Shown: positions 1-9,975 of the stretch, piece by piece | Position numbering within the stretch: the first letter of the stretch is position 1 | Layout of the letters: every line of letters starts with the position of its first letter | IMG/VR virus record: IMGVR_UViG_3300030328_005209 | Coordinates: 1-20,216 of that record | DNA from: a virus | DNA length: 20,216 nt | Direction: 5' to 3' (one strand) | Program-made: the position numbers and the translations under genes | Notes under the pieces: model-generated | The model's input: only the letters and a program-made list of their open reading frames with translations | What the model was told of the DNA's origin: nothing | Database searches by the model: none

Positions 1-3000
1 TTTAAGATTGACTTTGCCGTTCGCGCCGTCGTTTTCTAGTATAAATCCAGCTATTTCTGAAGACCCATTAGTACCATCTATTCTTAACGACCTTACGGCA
101 TCCGCTCCACTTGCATTTATTTTAACGCTAGTATTACTTGGAACTGTAATAAGGGAGTCCCCAATCGTATCCGAGTCTGTCCAACGTGGAATAGTATTGG
201 CGGTACCGCTTCCGTCTACGCTTCCAGCGCCCGGAGCAGTTTCCCAAGCAATTCCACCTGCGCCATCAGTTGTAAGAACTTGACCGTCAGTTCCGCTGCC
301 ACCGTTGATTTTTAACTTAGCGCTGTTTATGTCAACAACGCCATCAGATTTTATAGTTAGGCGAGCTGTAGCAGAACCACCTGTAGCTTGAGTTTCAAAT
401 TCTAGTCGCGCACTATCTGTAGCTCCATCTTGGACCCCTTTAATATTGGCAAGATCTGAGTCTACGTTTGTGTTACCAAACCTGACGTGACCTAAAGTTC
501 CAGTAGTACTCCCACTCGTCCTTGTAACTCCAATTATACCACCGTTAGCCCCATTTGCTTGAAGACTATATACAGGAGCATTACTCGCCCAAGACCCGGC
601 TGAACCTATCCCCACCAACCCTGAAGAAGTAATCCGCATCCGCTCAGTAATAGAATTCGAACCGTCTGGGGCAGTTGAAAAAACTAACCTACCCGGAGTG
701 TCATCCGCTGCTGGAGCGCCGTCTATAAAACATTCTATAGCTCCCGGTGTATTTGAAAAATTTGCTCCATCATAAGCATGGTAATATACTCCACCGGCCC
801 TATCCCCATTTAGAACTATAGTAGGAGAAGCGTTAGAGCCTCGAGCTGAGGCTAAATGCATTGCCCCTCCATAAACATCAGCACCGCATCTTACGGTAAC
901 AATTCCTTGAGTCCCCAGTTGTTGCAATAAAGGCGTCCAGTTCCACTCTCCAAATGGCCCAAGCGCAGTAGAATCGCCTACCAACACTTGCTTAGCGTTA
1001 GTGATTGACATTGAAGGGACGCTAGAACTTCCGGTGAAAAATTCTAATGTATTCTCACCTGTCGCTCCGTCATTACCAATCTCTGCCCAGTTGTTATTAG
1101 AATCATTAGCGATTTTATAACGAAGGTTTGTGTCACCACGTAACGTCATGTTACCTTTTACTTCGAGTAGTTCGGACGGTGCATCAGTTCCTATGCCAAC
1201 GCTACCACCTGATAGAATTGTAAGTCTTTCTGTGTTATTAGTTGCAAAAGCTAAACTTTGAGACTGGTCTGTCCAAACAAAAGCGTGGCTATCATTAACA
1301 CCGATTCTTAGTCCATGAGTTTGAGTGCCGCGAGTTATTTTTATTCCAAGATTAGCGGAAGCGCTAGTGTCGTGTATGTTTAAATTGTCATTGGGACTAT
1401 TTGTTCCTATCCCAACGCTTCCTCCAGTAATATACGATACGTTATCTGTTGCAAATTGATTAATTAAAGTTCCAGCAGAATTATACTGTGCGTATTTGGC
1501 GTTGTTAGCCCCGCCTGTTGTAAAATAATGCTGGTTGTTTGCGCTGCCGTTGGGTCTGAAAGATACTGTTCCGTTTACTTGTAGCTTATGGTCGGGGGCG
1601 GCAACTCCTATACCAACGCGATCATTAGCTGCATCAGTACGAATTAAGTTAGCATCTGTATCTCCTTCTATTCTGACATCTAAATTTGCTCCCTCCTCAT
1701 TAATGGTCATTTCACTTACTGTGTCCTCAGTAAAGTCAAGAAAATTAACGCCACCAACTTTAAAATTAATATCGTCCTCAGTGAACCTGATATTAGTGTG
1801 AGAATCTCCGTTATGACGAATATATTCGTTTACGCCAATGTTGCCAGCTACCTGTAATGTGTAAGCTGGATCAGTTGTTCCTATACCAACACGCCCCTCC
1901 TTGGTTAGCACCATCTTTGAGCCAAACGAACTAGCGTTTCTAGTGGCAAAATGTAGCTTAGAGTGAAATGAAGAATGATTCTCCATCTCCATATACATTC
2001 CACCCATATATGCAGAACTAACTGCCCCCTCGAATAAAACTCCTACTAAATTACCATCAGTATCAGACGTATTTTTTAAATTTATATGTGCACTACCAGT
2101 TCCATATGGCGAGCCTTCATCTACATTAGTATGCGAGCCTTCAATATCTACTTCTGAACCGGGGTTATTTGTTCCTATGCCAACATTAGCGCTCCTTAAT
2201 ACCATTGTCTCTGTACTAACGCCAGTGAGGTAAGTACTAAATCTTAAAGCCCCGTCTTCGTTACCATCGGAAACATCAATAGCTTCACCAATTATATTTG
2301 CATAATTTATATCTTGGTCAGCATCGTTTCTTCCTCTGAATGCTATTCGCCCTAAGTCATCAGCATCGGCAGGAGACTCAGAACTTCTATAAAGAACAAC
2401 ATCGGGACCGTTAGCAGAGTTGGGGTTATTAGTTTCAAATATAGCAAGATCCGCTACTGTGCTATCGAACACATGCAATTTAGCATCTGGAGAAGCTGTT
2501 GAAATTCCAACATCTCCATCATCATATATTATTGAGTTACCAATAGTATCTGAGTCAACCCACTTTGAAACATAGTTGGCTGTTCCGCTTCCTCCTACGC
2601 CAGAGAGGACATCTTCAACTAATTTCCATTGTGGTCCATCTTCTTTACTTGTTAAAACGTAACCATCAGCTCCTGTGGAGTTTGTTGAGTCGTAGAGATA
2701 ACCGCTGATTATAGCGTCGCCAGAAACATGAAGTCTATGCTCTGGATTAATAAGATTATCGCCTATGGCGACATTACCTCCCTCTTCTACGTATAATTGA
2801 ACTGCAGCATCTCCAGCATCATAAATACTGAAACCCCCCGGAGCGCCATTGTAATGACCTACGAACCATTTAGCACTGCCAGCATTTAGATATTTAATCC
2901 CAGCGCTTTTACCATTATCCGAATTAATAGCGACCCAATTGTTTTGGTTGCCTCCATCGAACATCGCCAAAGTAGTTGAGTCGCCAGAGACATGAAGTTG

Positions 3001-4662
3001 ATGACTAGGACTTGCTGTTCCTACCCCAACACTACCCCCTTGAGTCAAAGTCATTACCTCAGTAGCAGGGCTTCCATCGCCATCTAAACCAAAACCTAAA
3101 TAAATTTTAGCATTAGCGCCGCCAGAATTATTTAATGATGAAATAGTTAAGCGCCCAGAGCTAGTAGAGTTATATCCAAAATATCCACCTAAAGAGGCGC
3201 TACTTCCTCCTGCTTGCAACGCACCTTCAAAATTATCACTATCAGCTGCTTGGTAAATGTGAACATTACGGTAAGGAGTCGCTGTCCCTATACCAACTTT
3301 TCCGTCAGCAAGGATGGTCATTTGATCTGTTCCAGATTTATCAAAATGCAGAACAGCGCTTGAGTACAGTCTACTAATGTAGGCGTGTTCAGTACCCTCT
3401 GAATCGTACTTAATTTCTAATGCTGAATTACTTGTCTTCCCTCTTCCTAACTTTAAAGCCGCTACATAATTGTTTCCACTCGGGGAAGTCCCGCCATAAA
3501 AATGTAATTGTCTTTGAGAGGAGACGTATACGTTAAATAGAGACCCCGGAGCATCTGTTCCTATACCAACATTACCGTCAGAATTTATACGCATCGCCTC
3601 ATCAGCTGCGGCAATTCCGTTAGTTTTGAAACGGACATAATCTGTTGAAGCAAGAGTAATCCCGTAGCCGGTGTTAACTGCGTTAATTTCAAATTGGTTA
3701 GTTCTGTCGGTTCCTCCGCCAGTAGCTCCCCATAAATTTATATATGATGTTTTTGAATTATTAGTTAGGCTTATAGTTGGGCCAACTGCATCATTTTGCT
3801 TAACATGTAATATTGTTCCCGGAGTAGCCGTTCCTATACCGACATTAGCACTTTTTATCACCATCGTCTCTGTATCAGTACCCGCAACGATAGTATTAAA
3901 CTTTAAAGCTCCGTCTTCTGTACCGTCTGAAACATCAATGGCTTGAGCAACTATATTCGCATACTGTACGTCTTGTGAATTATCATTTCTCCCCTTAAAA
4001 TCTAAAGTTCCTAAAAGGTCATTATCTGCAGGGCTTGCAGAGTTCCGATAAAAAATGACATCTGGGGCGTCAGCCGCTGCAGGATGAGTACTTTCGATTA
4101 TTACTAAATCGCTATTAACAGTATCATAGACGTGAAGCTTAGCCCCCGGATTGGCCGTACCAATTCCTACATTGCCATTATCATAAATAGTTCCCGAGGT
4201 TAAAGTATCTTCATCAGACCAGCGAGCTACATAGTTAGCAACACCTGAACCTCCAACACCGGATAAAACAGACTCAATACTTTTCCAATTAACACCAGTT
4301 GTTCCTTCGTTGGTGAGGACCATTCCTCCTTCTCCGATATAATTATTAGAATCGTAAATATTGCCAGAGATACCGAGCTTATTAACATTAAGCCTGTTGC
4401 CATTCGTGAAAGTTAAATCTGCATCCCCGCCGAAAGCTCCTGCATTATTAAACTGAACTTGAGTGTTAGCTCCGCCGGGAGTTCCTCCGCCTCCTCCGCC
4501 TCCTGCTAATTGCGCCCATTGGGAAGTCCCTCCCACACTTCTCCTGACATATTGAGTCAGGTTACCGGTGTCAATAAGATACGCGCCATCAAGAACTCCT
4601 GTCGGTTTAGTGTCCGAAGTGTTTGTTGTAAATCTATCTCCTGCGTATCTTGTAATTGCCAT
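1..4662 (-). CDS. Giant repetitive tail fibre protein, 3'-partial (1554 codons in window)
   Basis: The minus-strand frame is open from an ATG at 4662 to the window edge with no stop, so at least 1554 residues are present and the C-terminus is missing. The N-terminus (MAITRYAGDRF) leads to a seven-glycine hinge near residue 55. About thirteen copies of a VGIGTxxP-type motif then recur every roughly 70-100 residues, with stretches such as ETMVIKSANVGIGTATPG. This repeat style is familiar from phage fibres and adhesins made of trimeric beta-structured segments, and such proteins often end in a self-cleaving S74-type chaperone. That part would lie left of the window and is not seen. A block of about 160 residues appears twice (about 3800-4320 and 2150-2640), and its first part recurs degenerately at about 80-280. 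The start lies 2 nt after the upstream stop, suggesting translational coupling. A role in receptor binding is inferred; fibre class is well supported, exact position on the virion is not. Confidence 0.85.
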   Translation of the reverse strand, partial: MAITRYAGDRFTTNTSDTKPTGVLDGAYLIDTGNLTQYVRRSVGGTSQWAQLAGGGGGGGTPGGANTQVQFNNAGAFGGDADLTFTNGNRLNVNKLGISGNIYDSNNYIGEGGMVLTNEGTTGVNWKSIESVLSGVGGSGVANYVARWSDEDTLTSGTIYDNGNVGIGTANPGAKLHVYDTVNSDLVIIESTHPAAADAPDVIFYRNSASPADNDLLGTLDFKGRNDNSQDVQYANIVAQAIDVSDGTEDGALKFNTIVAGTDTETMVIKSANVGIGTATPGTILHVKQNDAVGPTISLTNNSKTSYINLWGATGGGTDRTNQFEINAVNTGYGITLASTDYVRFKTNGIAAADEAMRINSDGNVGIGTDAPGSLFNVYVSSQRQLHFYGGTSPSGNNYVAALKLGRGKTSNSALEIKYDSEGTEHAYISRLYSSAVLHFDKSGTDQMTILADGKVGIGTATPYRNVHIYQAADSDNFEGALQAGGSSASLGGYFGYNSTSSGRLTISSLNNSGGANAKIYLGFGLDGDGSPATEVMTLTQGGSVGVGTASPSHQLHVSGDSTTLAMFDGGNQNNWVAINSDNGKSAGIKYLNAGSAKWFVGHYNGAPGGFSIYDAGDAAVQLYVEEGGNVAIGDNLINPEHRLHVSGDAIISGYLYDSTNSTGADGYVLTSKEDGPQWKLVEDVLSGVGGSGTANYVSKWVDSDTIGNSIIYDDGDVGISTASPDAKLHVFDSTVADLAIFETNNPNSANGPDVVLYRSSESPADADDLGRIAFRGRNDADQDINYANIIGEAIDVSDGNEDGALRFSTYLTGVSTETMVLRSANVGIGTNNPGSEVDIEGSHTNVDEGSPYGTGSAHINLKNTSDTDGNLVGVLFEGAVSSAYMGGMYMEMENHSSFHSKLHFATRNASSFGSKMVLTKEGRVGIGTTDPAYTLQVAGNIGVNEYIRHNGDSHTNIRFTEDDINFKVGGVNFLDFTEDTVSEMTINEEGANLDVRIEGDTDANLIRTDAANDRVGIGVAAPDHKLQVNGTVSFRPNGSANNQHYFTTGGANNAKYAQYNSAGTLINQFATDNVSYITGGSVGIGTNSPNDNLNIHDTSASANLGIKITRGTQTHGLRIGVNDSHAFVWTDQSQSLAFATNNTERLTILSGGSVGIGTDAPSELLEVKGNMTLRGDTNLRYKIANDSNNNWAEIGNDGATGENTLEFFTGSSSVPSMSITNAKQVLVGDSTALGPFGEWNWTPLLQQLGTQGIVTVRCGADVYGGAMHLASARGSNASPTIVLNGDRAGGVYYHAYDGANFSNTPGAIECFIDGAPAADDTPGRLVFSTAPDGSNSITERMRITSSGLVGIGSAGSWASNAPVYSLQANGANGGIIGVTRTSGSTTGTLGHVRFGNTNVDSDLANIKGVQDGATDSARLEFETQATGGSATARLTIKSDGVVDINSAKLKINGGSGTDGQVLTTDGAGGIAWETAPGAGSVDGSGTANTIPRWTDSDTIGDSLITVPSNTSVKINASGADAVRSLRIDGTNGSSEIAGFILENDGANGKVNLK

Positions 4663-4664
4663 AA

Positions 4665-5699
4665 CTATGAAAAAGTAAATTTAAATCCATAAAAAGCTCC
4701 ACTACTATAAGTTCCATCCATCGTTGAAGCGTTTATCCTTATTTGGTAAGTTCCTGCACTTAAAGGAGTGCTCGTTCCTTTGTTAGAGAACACGCCGGTT
4801 CCATTGTCGTTTATGTAAATAGTTCTATCGTCTTCATCAACGAGGGCATTTGGAGTATTTCTAACTGCTCCCTTTTCTGGGTAAGCCGTCCCTCCATTCT
4901 TTCCTTGGTAGTTGATTATAGTATTTAAGTTGTTGCCTGAATAAAGCTTAGATTGCTGCATGTCCCACCTGCCTATGGCGGGAGTCGCGTTCTCTTTGAA
5001 TCTCTCGTCTTCAGGAGCTTTTCCCGAGCATAATAAAGTAGAAGTTTCGGCGGCTACATCATAAATCTCCAAGGTCATTGAATCATAATAATCAGCCCAA
5101 CTCGCAGGCCATGTAGAATCTCTACCTAATCCTGAAACTTGGACTGTCATGGCGGTTGGGGACCCTAATGTGAAAGTCCCTGTAGCAGATCCACTTTGAA
5201 TAAAACTATTCCATTTAGTGACAGCATCACCCCAAAGAAGGTCTGCATCTCTATCTATAGCTGAATCTCCATCTGCTTCAAAATTTAAACTTACATATAA
5301 GCCGTTTTGTTCTACAATCCATGGCTCAGCCCTATGAGGAGCCTCCACCTCTACTCCTTCTGAATTTATCCCCCCTGTTAAATACCAACCATAAAAAACT
5401 CTATCGGAAGGAAATCCGTTGGCATCATTAGGGGTTAGACCTTCAGTTATTAATGTGGTAGTAGAGCTGTAATAAGAGAAGTACTCATCATCAAAATTAT
5501 CAGGGTCTATATTAACTATAAAAGGATAACTGCTATATTGCTGAATAGGAAAAGGTTCAGTAACTCCTATAGATGAGCTGTTCCCAGCAGGGTCATGACT
5601 CCAATACAGTCCTGTACTCCAAGAGATTGTGGCGGAAGTATCCGGAGCTGCCTCTACTGACTCTTGTTTCCAGAAAGCTGTTGGATAATTTAATGACAT
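4665..5699 (-). CDS. Hypothetical virion appendage protein
   Basis: This is a 344-residue protein with no signal peptide or membrane segment. It is rich in Ser, Thr, Gly, Asn and aromatic residues, a composition typical of secreted or virion beta-rich proteins. I recognise no catalytic motif. The C-terminal region (about 245-344) has alternating short hydrophobic and polar stretches ending in GFKFTFS, which suggests a beta-sandwich tip or carbohydrate-binding-like fold; this is inference only. The ATG at 5699 overlaps the upstream TAA by one base (TAATG), and the stop is 2 nt before the giant fibre ATG. The three genes 6637-1 therefore look like one fibre operon. It may be a fibre tip, connector or accessory adhesin. 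Confidence 0.6.
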   Translation of the reverse strand: MSLNYPTAFWKQESVEAAPDTSATISWSTGLYWSHDPAGNSSSIGVTEPFPIQQYSSYPFIVNIDPDNFDDEYFSYYSSTTTLITEGLTPNDANGFPSDRVFYGWYLTGGINSEGVEVEAPHRAEPWIVEQNGLYVSLNFEADGDSAIDRDADLLWGDAVTKWNSFIQSGSATGTFTLGSPTAMTVQVSGLGRDSTWPASWADYYDSMTLEIYDVAAETSTLLCSGKAPEDERFKENATPAIGRWDMQQSKLYSGNNLNTIINYQGKNGGTAYPEKGAVRNTPNALVDEDDRTIYINDNGTGVFSNKGTSTPLSAGTYQIRINASTMDGTYSSGAFYGFKFTFS

Positions 5700-6637
5700 T
5701 ATGGGTTAACATATCCAGTAATCGCGGAAGCAAAAAGCATTCCATCATAACATGCAAAAGTATAAACGTTCGTCCTGCCGTTGTCTAAATGCGGAGGGCC
5801 TCCCGTTCCTCCCCACAATACTGTAGACCCAGAGGTGAAAGTAGGTATTAGTGGAGCGCTGTGGTTATTTTTAACATACATAGTTAAAGTCTGCCCAGCT
5901 AAAGCTTCGGAAAAAGTATACGCAGGTGAAGTAGCGTCCGTTAATGTGTCGTGTTGTATATTAGAATCGCTCCAGTCAACTGTAAAATCCGCTTCATGAG
6001 GCAAATGTCTAGAGGTCTTATTTATAACTATATTGTCCCCGGTAATCCCCTGATTGTCAGGAATAGTTAAACCCCCCTCACTAAAAGTAACGTCTCCTGA
6101 GACTGGGGCGCTAACTAGAGATAGGGCTTGGCCACTAATATGTACGTGCCTAATCCCTGAAACCGTCATGTCCCGCGCAGCTTGCATGACAAGATTCTGA
6201 CCGTCTTCATCTAAAACAGTACTTGCAGTTGTATTAAAGAACAGGCTAGCGACATTCGTAATATTATTATTCTGCATATTAAGGGTAGTTGTCGCTACAC
6301 AATTACCCATGTTATCCCCTCCCACAGGGTTGCCTATGCCGCTTCCAGTCGTTAATTGACCGTCAGTTTTATTAACCATTAAGTAAGCATGGGTGTTCCC
6401 TCCTGCAGCGCTAGTATCAACCCAGTTACTTTTGTCAAAATATACATCATTAGTGCCGGTAAAACCAATTTGACTAATCGCAGACGGAACCGGACTAAGA
6501 ATGTAAGTCGCTACAGTTTCTGTTTCAGCTTTTTTAGTGGTAAAGTTGCTGCCGCCAGCAGCAACGGCTACCGGGAAATAATCACCAACCCCTACATTAG
6601 CAGCAGTTGTAAGTTGAGATATCTTTTTATTTGCCAT
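5699..6637 (-). CDS. Tail fibre-like structural protein with KISQLT-type N-terminus
   Basis: This 312-residue protein starts MANKKISQLTTAANVGVGDYF. The pattern K-I-S-x-L-T, then D-x-x-P-V-A, then a short polar segment is a recurrent N-terminal signature of phage fibre and appendage proteins. The middle (about 110-210) has short repeated beta-type stretches with many Asn, Asp and Gly, fitting a beta-helical or trimeric fibre shaft. The C-terminal part (about 215-312) looks like a separate small domain. It is the first gene of the fibre operon: a good Shine-Dalgarno (AAGGA) lies 5 nt before the ATG, and the phage motif AGTGTA lies 24 nt upstream. A structural role is likely; the exact component is not resolved. 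Confidence 0.65.
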   Translation of the reverse strand: MANKKISQLTTAANVGVGDYFPVAVAAGGSNFTTKKAETETVATYILSPVPSAISQIGFTGTNDVYFDKSNWVDTSAAGGNTHAYLMVNKTDGQLTTGSGIGNPVGGDNMGNCVATTTLNMQNNNITNVASLFFNTTASTVLDEDGQNLVMQAARDMTVSGIRHVHISGQALSLVSAPVSGDVTFSEGGLTIPDNQGITGDNIVINKTSRHLPHEADFTVDWSDSNIQHDTLTDATSPAYTFSEALAGQTLTMYVKNNHSAPLIPTFTSGSTVLWGGTGGPPHLDNGRTNVYTFACYDGMLFASAITGYVNP

Positions 6638-6655
6638 TTTTCCTTAAACCTTAAT

Positions 6656-6667
6656 AATATATACACT
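6656..6667 (-). promoter_or_regulatory. AGTGTA-type promoter-like motif before the fibre operon
   Basis: The minus strand reads AGTGTATATATT in the 33-nt gap between the tail-tube-like gene and the fibre operon, with 24 nt between AGTGTA and the ATG at 6637. It matches the element found before most other transcription units here (GTG plus a TAWWWT hexamer, here TATATT). No clear -35 box is visible. This unit has the longest spacing and a normal Shine-Dalgarno. Confidence 0.6.
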
Positions 6668-6670
6668 GTT

Positions 6671-8092
6671 TTAATACGGCGGAATAAGATTTGTTACCAT
6701 TAAAGCGTTACTTTCTTGCTGTAAATAGTAACCGTCATCATCGCCGCCCTCCAAGAGGACAAAATCTTCCACCTTCTCCATACCTAAAACCCCACTTATA
6801 AAAAGCCCGTGAGTTTGATCATCTGGATTTATCTCCACATTAAAAGAAGCGCTAAAGGTTTTGTTGGATCCTATAGCGCTATTATAACCAAAATTATTAC
6901 ATTTAGCCCCTTTGAACGTATACCTTAAAGCTTCGTCCTCTTTATGTATTGGAATAGCTCCAGCATTAATTGGGGCTAGGATACTTTTTTGACATTCATT
7001 AGGTGGGTCAACTTTTATTGTGAAATCGTACCCGCTATTTAATGATACTAAGTCTACTAATGAACCACTATTGCCCGACTCTACTATCCCCTCAATTGAT
7101 AAATTTGCAAAAACTGGAGAGTTTGGAACAGTATCTACTGGAAACTTATACCCCATATTGGTAAGAGGCTCACGGTTTAAATCAATCGAAATATCGTAAT
7201 TTTGTATGTGAAGCTTATTAAAATCTACCCCCAGACCAGAAAAAGAATCAGTTGTAATAGTAATATCTCCGGGTCGAAGCGCTGAGTATCCTTCTTCGGC
7301 TAAAACCCTCGGAATCACTACATCCTTGTCAGGGCTTATAGTCCCGCTTTTAGTCTCTATTCCCGGGGCTTGAAAACCACTGCCGCTCATGGTAAAAGTA
7401 GTATTATAGCAAGTATAATTAACTGATGCGCTAGGTAATCCCCCTACCGCTCCTCTAGTGTTGTAAGATCTTAAATACGAGTTACCGAAACCTATAACGT
7501 GATAATCGGGAGAATTTGGATCTATTGACTGTTGAGTGTCGGGATTAGTGAAGTCTTCTTTGTAGTAAAATTTATCAATATCGTTCCCTTCTTGGTTCAC
7601 CACCACATATATATTTTTACAATCTCTATATTCACTTAAAGGAAAATCTTGCCAAGGTCTTTTAAGTTTTTTGTTTTTGTTTTTCTCAAAAAAACCCGAT
7701 AACAAAGAGGTCTCTTCATTATTTTGGTAATACGATTCTCCACTGTATGGATAATTGAATAAAGGATAGTTTACATTTAAACCTAATCGGGCCTCATTTT
7801 TAGTGCCACATAAAAGGTAATTGAAACTTAAATCAACAGTAGGGTAATTTATAATCGGCCTATCTACTATCCCGCGTTGATTCAGTTGCAAAACGTCAGT
7901 ATGGGGAATGTTAATATTGTAACTTACCGACTGAATACGGTCTATAGGATTAAGCCTATTGATTTTCTGAACTAAATCTGAATAGCTATTTGTTGGATTA
8001 GGGCTATCGTAATTATAAAAGTTATAATCAGTTTCTGGAGCAGGTCCTACAAACAAGGCCTGACAATTGTAAATTACTCTTGGCTGGGCCAT
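6671..8092 (-). CDS. Tail-tube-like virion structural protein with duplicated domain
   Basis: This 473-residue protein has no signal peptide. Two segments have the same design. Residues about 51-95 (RIQSVSYNINIPHTDVLQLN, then RGIVDRP, then PTVDLSF) and about 295-340 (LHIQNYDISIDLNREPLTNM, then GYKFPVDT, then ANLSIEG) each give a beta strand, a polar turn with D/N-R-x-P or H-T-D, a G-containing loop and another beta strand. From memory this pattern occurs in tail-tube or tube-like proteins of environmental phages. The protein would then be a two-domain tube or tail-completion subunit. It starts with TAATG overlapping the portal stop by one base and has a strong GGAG site, so it is probably co-transcribed with the portal. 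It could instead be a capsid decoration or neck protein. Confidence 0.55.
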   Translation of the reverse strand: MAQPRVIYNCQALFVGPAPETDYNFYNYDSPNPTNSYSDLVQKINRLNPIDRIQSVSYNINIPHTDVLQLNQRGIVDRPIINYPTVDLSFNYLLCGTKNEARLGLNVNYPLFNYPYSGESYYQNNEETSLLSGFFEKNKNKKLKRPWQDFPLSEYRDCKNIYVVVNQEGNDIDKFYYKEDFTNPDTQQSIDPNSPDYHVIGFGNSYLRSYNTRGAVGGLPSASVNYTCYNTTFTMSGSGFQAPGIETKSGTISPDKDVVIPRVLAEEGYSALRPGDITITTDSFSGLGVDFNKLHIQNYDISIDLNREPLTNMGYKFPVDTVPNSPVFANLSIEGIVESGNSGSLVDLVSLNSGYDFTIKVDPPNECQKSILAPINAGAIPIHKEDEALRYTFKGAKCNNFGYNSAIGSNKTFSASFNVEINPDDQTHGLFISGVLGMEKVEDFVLLEGGDDDGYYLQQESNALMVTNLIPPY

Positions 8093-9966
8093 TACTTTTC
8101 TCCTTCATAAATACTTGAATATAATATCCCCGCTAAAAAATCATCAACCTGATGCTCTAGTGCAACGTCTTGAATTTTTTTAACTCTTTCGTGGTCTCTG
8201 TCAGTAGGTTCGGCCGCATACCTTCCTGCTTTCGCTAGCCAGTTAGGAGGATCTTCATTAGCTATGACGATGTTAGTAATCTCCCTAGCTACTTCTTTCT
8301 GTTGCTTACTTAACCTTTTCCTGTTATGAATCTTCCTCAGAGATGCTTCCACTTCTAAGTTAAGTTTGTCCGAAAGGTTTAAGTTTTCTTGAATCTTAGA
8401 TAAACTAAAATTTAAAGTCGCCTTAGTGCCTATTGGAGTTTTTGTGTCGGTTTCTTTGGGGGCGGCAACCCCGGCAGGTCTTCCATTTACTTTAGGAGCT
8501 TTTGCACCTCCTATCACGGGCTCGTAAAGACCTTGGTTTCTAAGCTCTTTAAATCTTTTTTGCGATTCTACTGACTCTTCCGGCGTTGGAAAACGGCCTG
8601 ATTCTATAGCCTGCATGCCTTCCTCTGCTGTAAGCACCCCTAATTCAATCAAGCGGCTGTAAATACGAGAGTAAACAGAGGTGTCTCTCAAATCTACATC
8701 TTCAAAATGAGCAGTTGGATAGTTTTTAAATCCTAACTCCTTTGAAATACGTCTTATTTCAGGCATTAGAAAATTCTCTAGAAATACTCGACGCCCCTGT
8801 TTAAGCCTCTCCATAAATACTTGGACTTTAATACTAGTATTAGCGAACTTCTCATCACTAAGAAGAATGTTATTAAGGCCCATTTGTATATCTTGGTTAA
8901 CTACGTCGTACTTTTTGGGGTCAAGAATATTTCCTATATCGGGAATTACAAACTTAGCATCTGTAGTATAATCTGAAATTAATACGCGCCCTACAGACTC
9001 ATTCTCAAAAAGCTTCTGCATGGCCATTAGGTTTCTCTGGTTTACTCCACCTTTGGAGGGCTCAGTTCCCATTGTAACTAACAGTATGGCTTGATTAGTT
9101 GTTCGAGCTACCGCCATGTCCATTTGTTTCATTTCTTGTTTCCAGTTAATATCTTCTAAAACTGGGAAGCCCATGGGAACCGCGAATGGTTCGTAGTCTT
9201 GCTTTTTATAAAAAACTGCAGAAAGTTTATCTGTTTCTAGAGGAATTATTATAGCTGACATTCCAGCTTTTTTAGTCTCTTGGATTAACTTTTTAGTTTC
9301 TTCTGGTAAATTTTCATAAACTTCCTTGTCTTCTTCAGTTTGAGGATGACGTAATCTTTGTAGTTCGTAGTCAGTAACAACTTTATAGTAAACTCCAGTG
9401 CTAAAAGAAATACTTCCCTGAAGCTGTATGTCAGAGGGATTAAGGATTATATACTTCGCGGGTATATTTAAATCTTCCGCCGCTTGGCTTATGCCAAAAG
9501 TTTGGTTGATTTTAAAAACATCAGATTTATCCATTTTGGCGTTAAACCGGTAAATGAAGACATTTCCTGATCGGTAATACTCTCTAAAGAAACGGCTTTG
9601 TAAATCATCTATATTAATTTTAGTGAAAAGAGTCTCAAAGAACTCTCTCGATTTTTTGCTTCCACCTGTATAATAAAGATCGCTGATAGAGAATTCCGTC
9701 ATCAAGTCTATAGTGTTTCTAAAGACTGAAAAGTTATAATATGCTTTTTGGCAGAGGATTATTGTATCTCTGATGTCTATGTTAGAATTATTTGAGACTC
9801 CAGCGGAATACTTGAATGGGATCATGCCATTACTTATATTCCTAAACCTGTCCGTCCGCGGTATGTCTGCGGCAGCGTTACGGCGAGTCCTCGTCTCAGC
9901 AGCCTTAGCTTCATGCATAGCCATTAATGGTTCCGCACCTTGTTCCGTTTTCTTCCTTACAGCCAT
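8092..9966 (-). CDS. Portal protein
   Basis: This 624-residue protein would form the dodecameric ring at the head vertex through which DNA is packaged by the terminase and ejected. Features fitting a portal are an N-terminal basic, Ala-rich region, then D-I-R-D and SVFRNTIDLMTEF (about residues 65-95), where portals commonly have the start of the clip and wing fold. A middle segment has AVARTTNQAILLV. A long helical C-terminal half includes ERLKQGRRVFLENFLMPEI and LIELGVLTAEEGMQAIESG, the latter very typical of portals near the crown. It lies directly downstream of the large terminase, the usual order. The ATG at 9966 is preceded by an AGTGTA motif that overlaps the terminase stop codon. Confidence 0.85.
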   Translation of the reverse strand: MAVRKKTEQGAEPLMAMHEAKAAETRTRRNAAADIPRTDRFRNISNGMIPFKYSAGVSNNSNIDIRDTIILCQKAYYNFSVFRNTIDLMTEFSISDLYYTGGSKKSREFFETLFTKINIDDLQSRFFREYYRSGNVFIYRFNAKMDKSDVFKINQTFGISQAAEDLNIPAKYIILNPSDIQLQGSISFSTGVYYKVVTDYELQRLRHPQTEEDKEVYENLPEETKKLIQETKKAGMSAIIIPLETDKLSAVFYKKQDYEPFAVPMGFPVLEDINWKQEMKQMDMAVARTTNQAILLVTMGTEPSKGGVNQRNLMAMQKLFENESVGRVLISDYTTDAKFVIPDIGNILDPKKYDVVNQDIQMGLNNILLSDEKFANTSIKVQVFMERLKQGRRVFLENFLMPEIRRISKELGFKNYPTAHFEDVDLRDTSVYSRIYSRLIELGVLTAEEGMQAIESGRFPTPEESVESQKRFKELRNQGLYEPVIGGAKAPKVNGRPAGVAAPKETDTKTPIGTKATLNFSLSKIQENLNLSDKLNLEVEASLRKIHNRKRLSKQQKEVAREITNIVIANEDPPNWLAKAGRYAAEPTDRDHERVKKIQDVALEHQVDDFLAGILYSSIYEGEK

Positions 9967-9975
9967 AATTTACTT

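Noticed and set aside
400-4200. Regularly spaced short similar sequences resembling a CRISPR array
   Set aside because: The recurring CCTATACCAAC-type units are the codons of the VGIGT fibre repeats in one open frame; spacing is about 200-300 bp and copies vary.
8-4692. Plus-strand ORFs at 8-283, 1535-1801, 3671-3946 and 4510-4692
   Set aside because: They are antisense shadows of the long open fibre frame, with no ribosome-binding sites or recognisable features.
5573-6703. Plus-strand ORFs at 5573-5788, 5781-5999 and 6389-6703
   Set aside because: They lie opposite the fibre operon genes, have atypical composition and no start signals.
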